A stretch of 27,386 nucleotides of DNA from JAVBQJ01 sp031549115 (GTDB lineage: Bacteria > Verrucomicrobiota > Lentisphaeria > Victivallales > Victivallaceae): the NCBI GenBank assembly GCA_031549115.1, contig JAVBQJ010000035.1, positions 1 through 27,386 of the forward strand, read 5' to 3'. Under the pieces are notes generated by a model. The model was not told the DNA's origin and searched no databases. It saw only the letters and a list, made by a program, of their open reading frames with translations. Position numbers and translations under genes: made by a program. Shown here one piece after another: positions 26,538-27,386 of this stretch. How positions within the stretch are numbered: position 1 is the first letter of the stretch; each line of letters begins with the position of its first letter.

Positions 26538-27176
26538 TCAGGGCCGGATCAGGCCGGATTCCTTGTTGGTGTCCGTCGACCAGTGGTACGGACCATTTTC
26601 GTTGTATCCGTCCTTGCTGGCTTCTTCCAAGGTCGCCGGCTGGACGTGCCCATCCAGGAAAACGATATTCATTCTGTTGTTGTGCTGAATATCGAGGGGG
26701 CCTACCGCCCGGGAACACTTCACATAGCTGACGCCGTCGCCGTTGTCGGTGATGAGAATCGACACGGAAGGCTGCTTCCATTGGGTGATTTGGGTATCTG
26801 CCAAGCTCGCATAAGCAGGGTGCGCGTAAGGGCCGATCATCAAATTCTGGTTATAGCCCAGAATTGCCGCCGTCTTGAACGGACAGCCGCCGTCCGGCGG
26901 ATTGGTTCCGACACCCGGTCCGGTGCTGCTGTTGGACGGACAGACGAAAGACATTTCGGTGCTTCCGGCATATTCCCCTATCAGCCACATCCAATAATAA
27001 TCGGGAATCAACCCCCCCGGCAGTTTCTGGTCGTGGTCCTGAACGAAAAGCATTTCCGCCAGCCCCAGTTGTTTCAGGTTGCCGGTGCATTTGATCGCCT
27101 GCGCCGCCGCCCGGGCCTTGCTCAAAGCCGGCAGCAGCATGCTGGCGAGGATCGCGATAATAGCTATGACTACTGT
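26538..27176 (-). pseudogene. prepilin-like protein gene with 5' end removed by insertion
   Basis: The coding sequence reads [29 protein letters not shown], then a globular domain ending NIVFLDGHV, the normal body of a Lentisphaerae prepilin-like protein. Upstream of VVIAII the frame continues as unrelated codons (..FIFKIQVT) to a stop at 27231-27233. The expected leader peptide and FTLIELL are absent. No usual start codon occurs upstream in frame; the first ATG (27138-27140) lies inside the membrane helix. A product from there would lack the cleavage site and half the helix. The break coincides with a drop in GC and a serine recombinase on the opposite strand. The downstream hydrolase may have lost its promoter or now depend on one in the element. 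Confidence 0.8.
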
Positions 27177-27386
27177 TACTTGTATCTTAAATATGAATTT
27201 TGATTTGAAATTTGTTTGGAATGGTGTACTTTATAACAAAGGGAAAGACTATGAATGCAATTATTTATGCTAGACAGAGCTCGGGTGCGGATGATTTTTC
27301 GGATTCGGTCGAGAACCAAATTGAGAATTGTCAGAAGCTGGCCGAGAAAGAAGGTTTGACGGTTATCGGGGTTTTCTCTGATCTGA
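27174..27386. mobile_element. left end of a serine-recombinase mobile element (runs off the window)
   Basis: Homology to prepilin signal codons stops at about 27168-27176, and AT-rich DNA follows. The first gene, a serine recombinase, starts about 75 bp from the junction and reads away from it. A recombinase gene immediately inside the boundary is typical of integrase-type elements next to their attachment site. The other end, the size and the cargo are outside the window, so phage, conjugative element and small transposon cannot be told apart. Confidence 0.7.
27251..27386 (+). CDS. serine site-specific recombinase, N-terminal fragment
   Basis: Only the first 45 codons lie in the window. They show a resolvase/invertase start: a hydrophobic strand AIIYAR, the catalytic R-x-S signature (Arg8, Ser10 in YARQSSG), then SVENQIENCQKLAEKEGLTVIGVFSDL, the QxxxCxxxAxxxGxxV helix-strand of large serine recombinases. 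AAGGGA (27239-27244) lies about 6 nt before ATG 27251. The total length and the C-terminal recombinase and zinc-ribbon domains cannot be seen, so large integrase versus small resolvase is undecided. Confidence 0.88.
   Translation, partial: MNAIIYARQSSGADDFSDSVENQIENCQKLAEKEGLTVIGVFSDL

Overview
The window looks like part of the chromosome of a gut- or sediment-type member of the Lentisphaerota (Victivallis-like). This is inferred from three things: prepilin-type proteins with the '[24 protein letters not shown].KAR' start, a dense set of secreted and cytoplasmic glycoside hydrolases including DUF4874/DUF4832, and GC-rich coding DNA. No rRNA or universal marker is present, so the taxonomy is not proven.

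Region A (1-7926) has an AT-rich promoter region and a long structured 5' leader. A very large repetitive surface-type protein (1847 aa) follows. Only 8 nt behind it is a 51-aa peptide (5903-6058) that looks like a RiPP precursor: it has an exact YxxPxLxxxG leader motif and a short Cys/Gly/Ser-rich core. Next come a radical SAM/SPASM enzyme and an HprK-like P-loop kinase, with overlapping or tightly spaced starts. This peptide, radical SAM and HprK-like cassette behind a giant surface protein is the most likely undescribed system in the window.

Region B (8058-21366) begins with a consensus sigma70 promoter overlapped by an inverted repeat. It continues with a GntR/LacI-hybrid regulator, a prepilin-like protein, two tandemly duplicated secreted GH42-like proteins, a DUF4874/DUF4832 protein, a GH3 enzyme and an (alpha/alpha)6-barrel hydrolase. 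Gaps are short or genes overlap, so this looks like one carbohydrate-utilisation operon under local transcriptional control. The GH42-like proteins carry signal peptides. The DUF4874, GH3 and barrel proteins do not, which suggests extracellular attack followed by intracellular breakdown.

Region C (21367-23562) holds a GT4-type glycosyltransferase and a second radical SAM protein. It ends at a strong hairpin terminator shared with the convergent operon.

Region D (23624-27386) is on the minus strand: a prepilin-like gene followed by a third secreted GH42-like protein, the same order as in region B. The 5' end of this prepilin gene is cut off inside the signal-helix codons. At the break the sequence changes to AT-rich DNA carrying the start of a serine recombinase on the other strand, so a mobile element appears to have inserted into the conserved prepilin signal.
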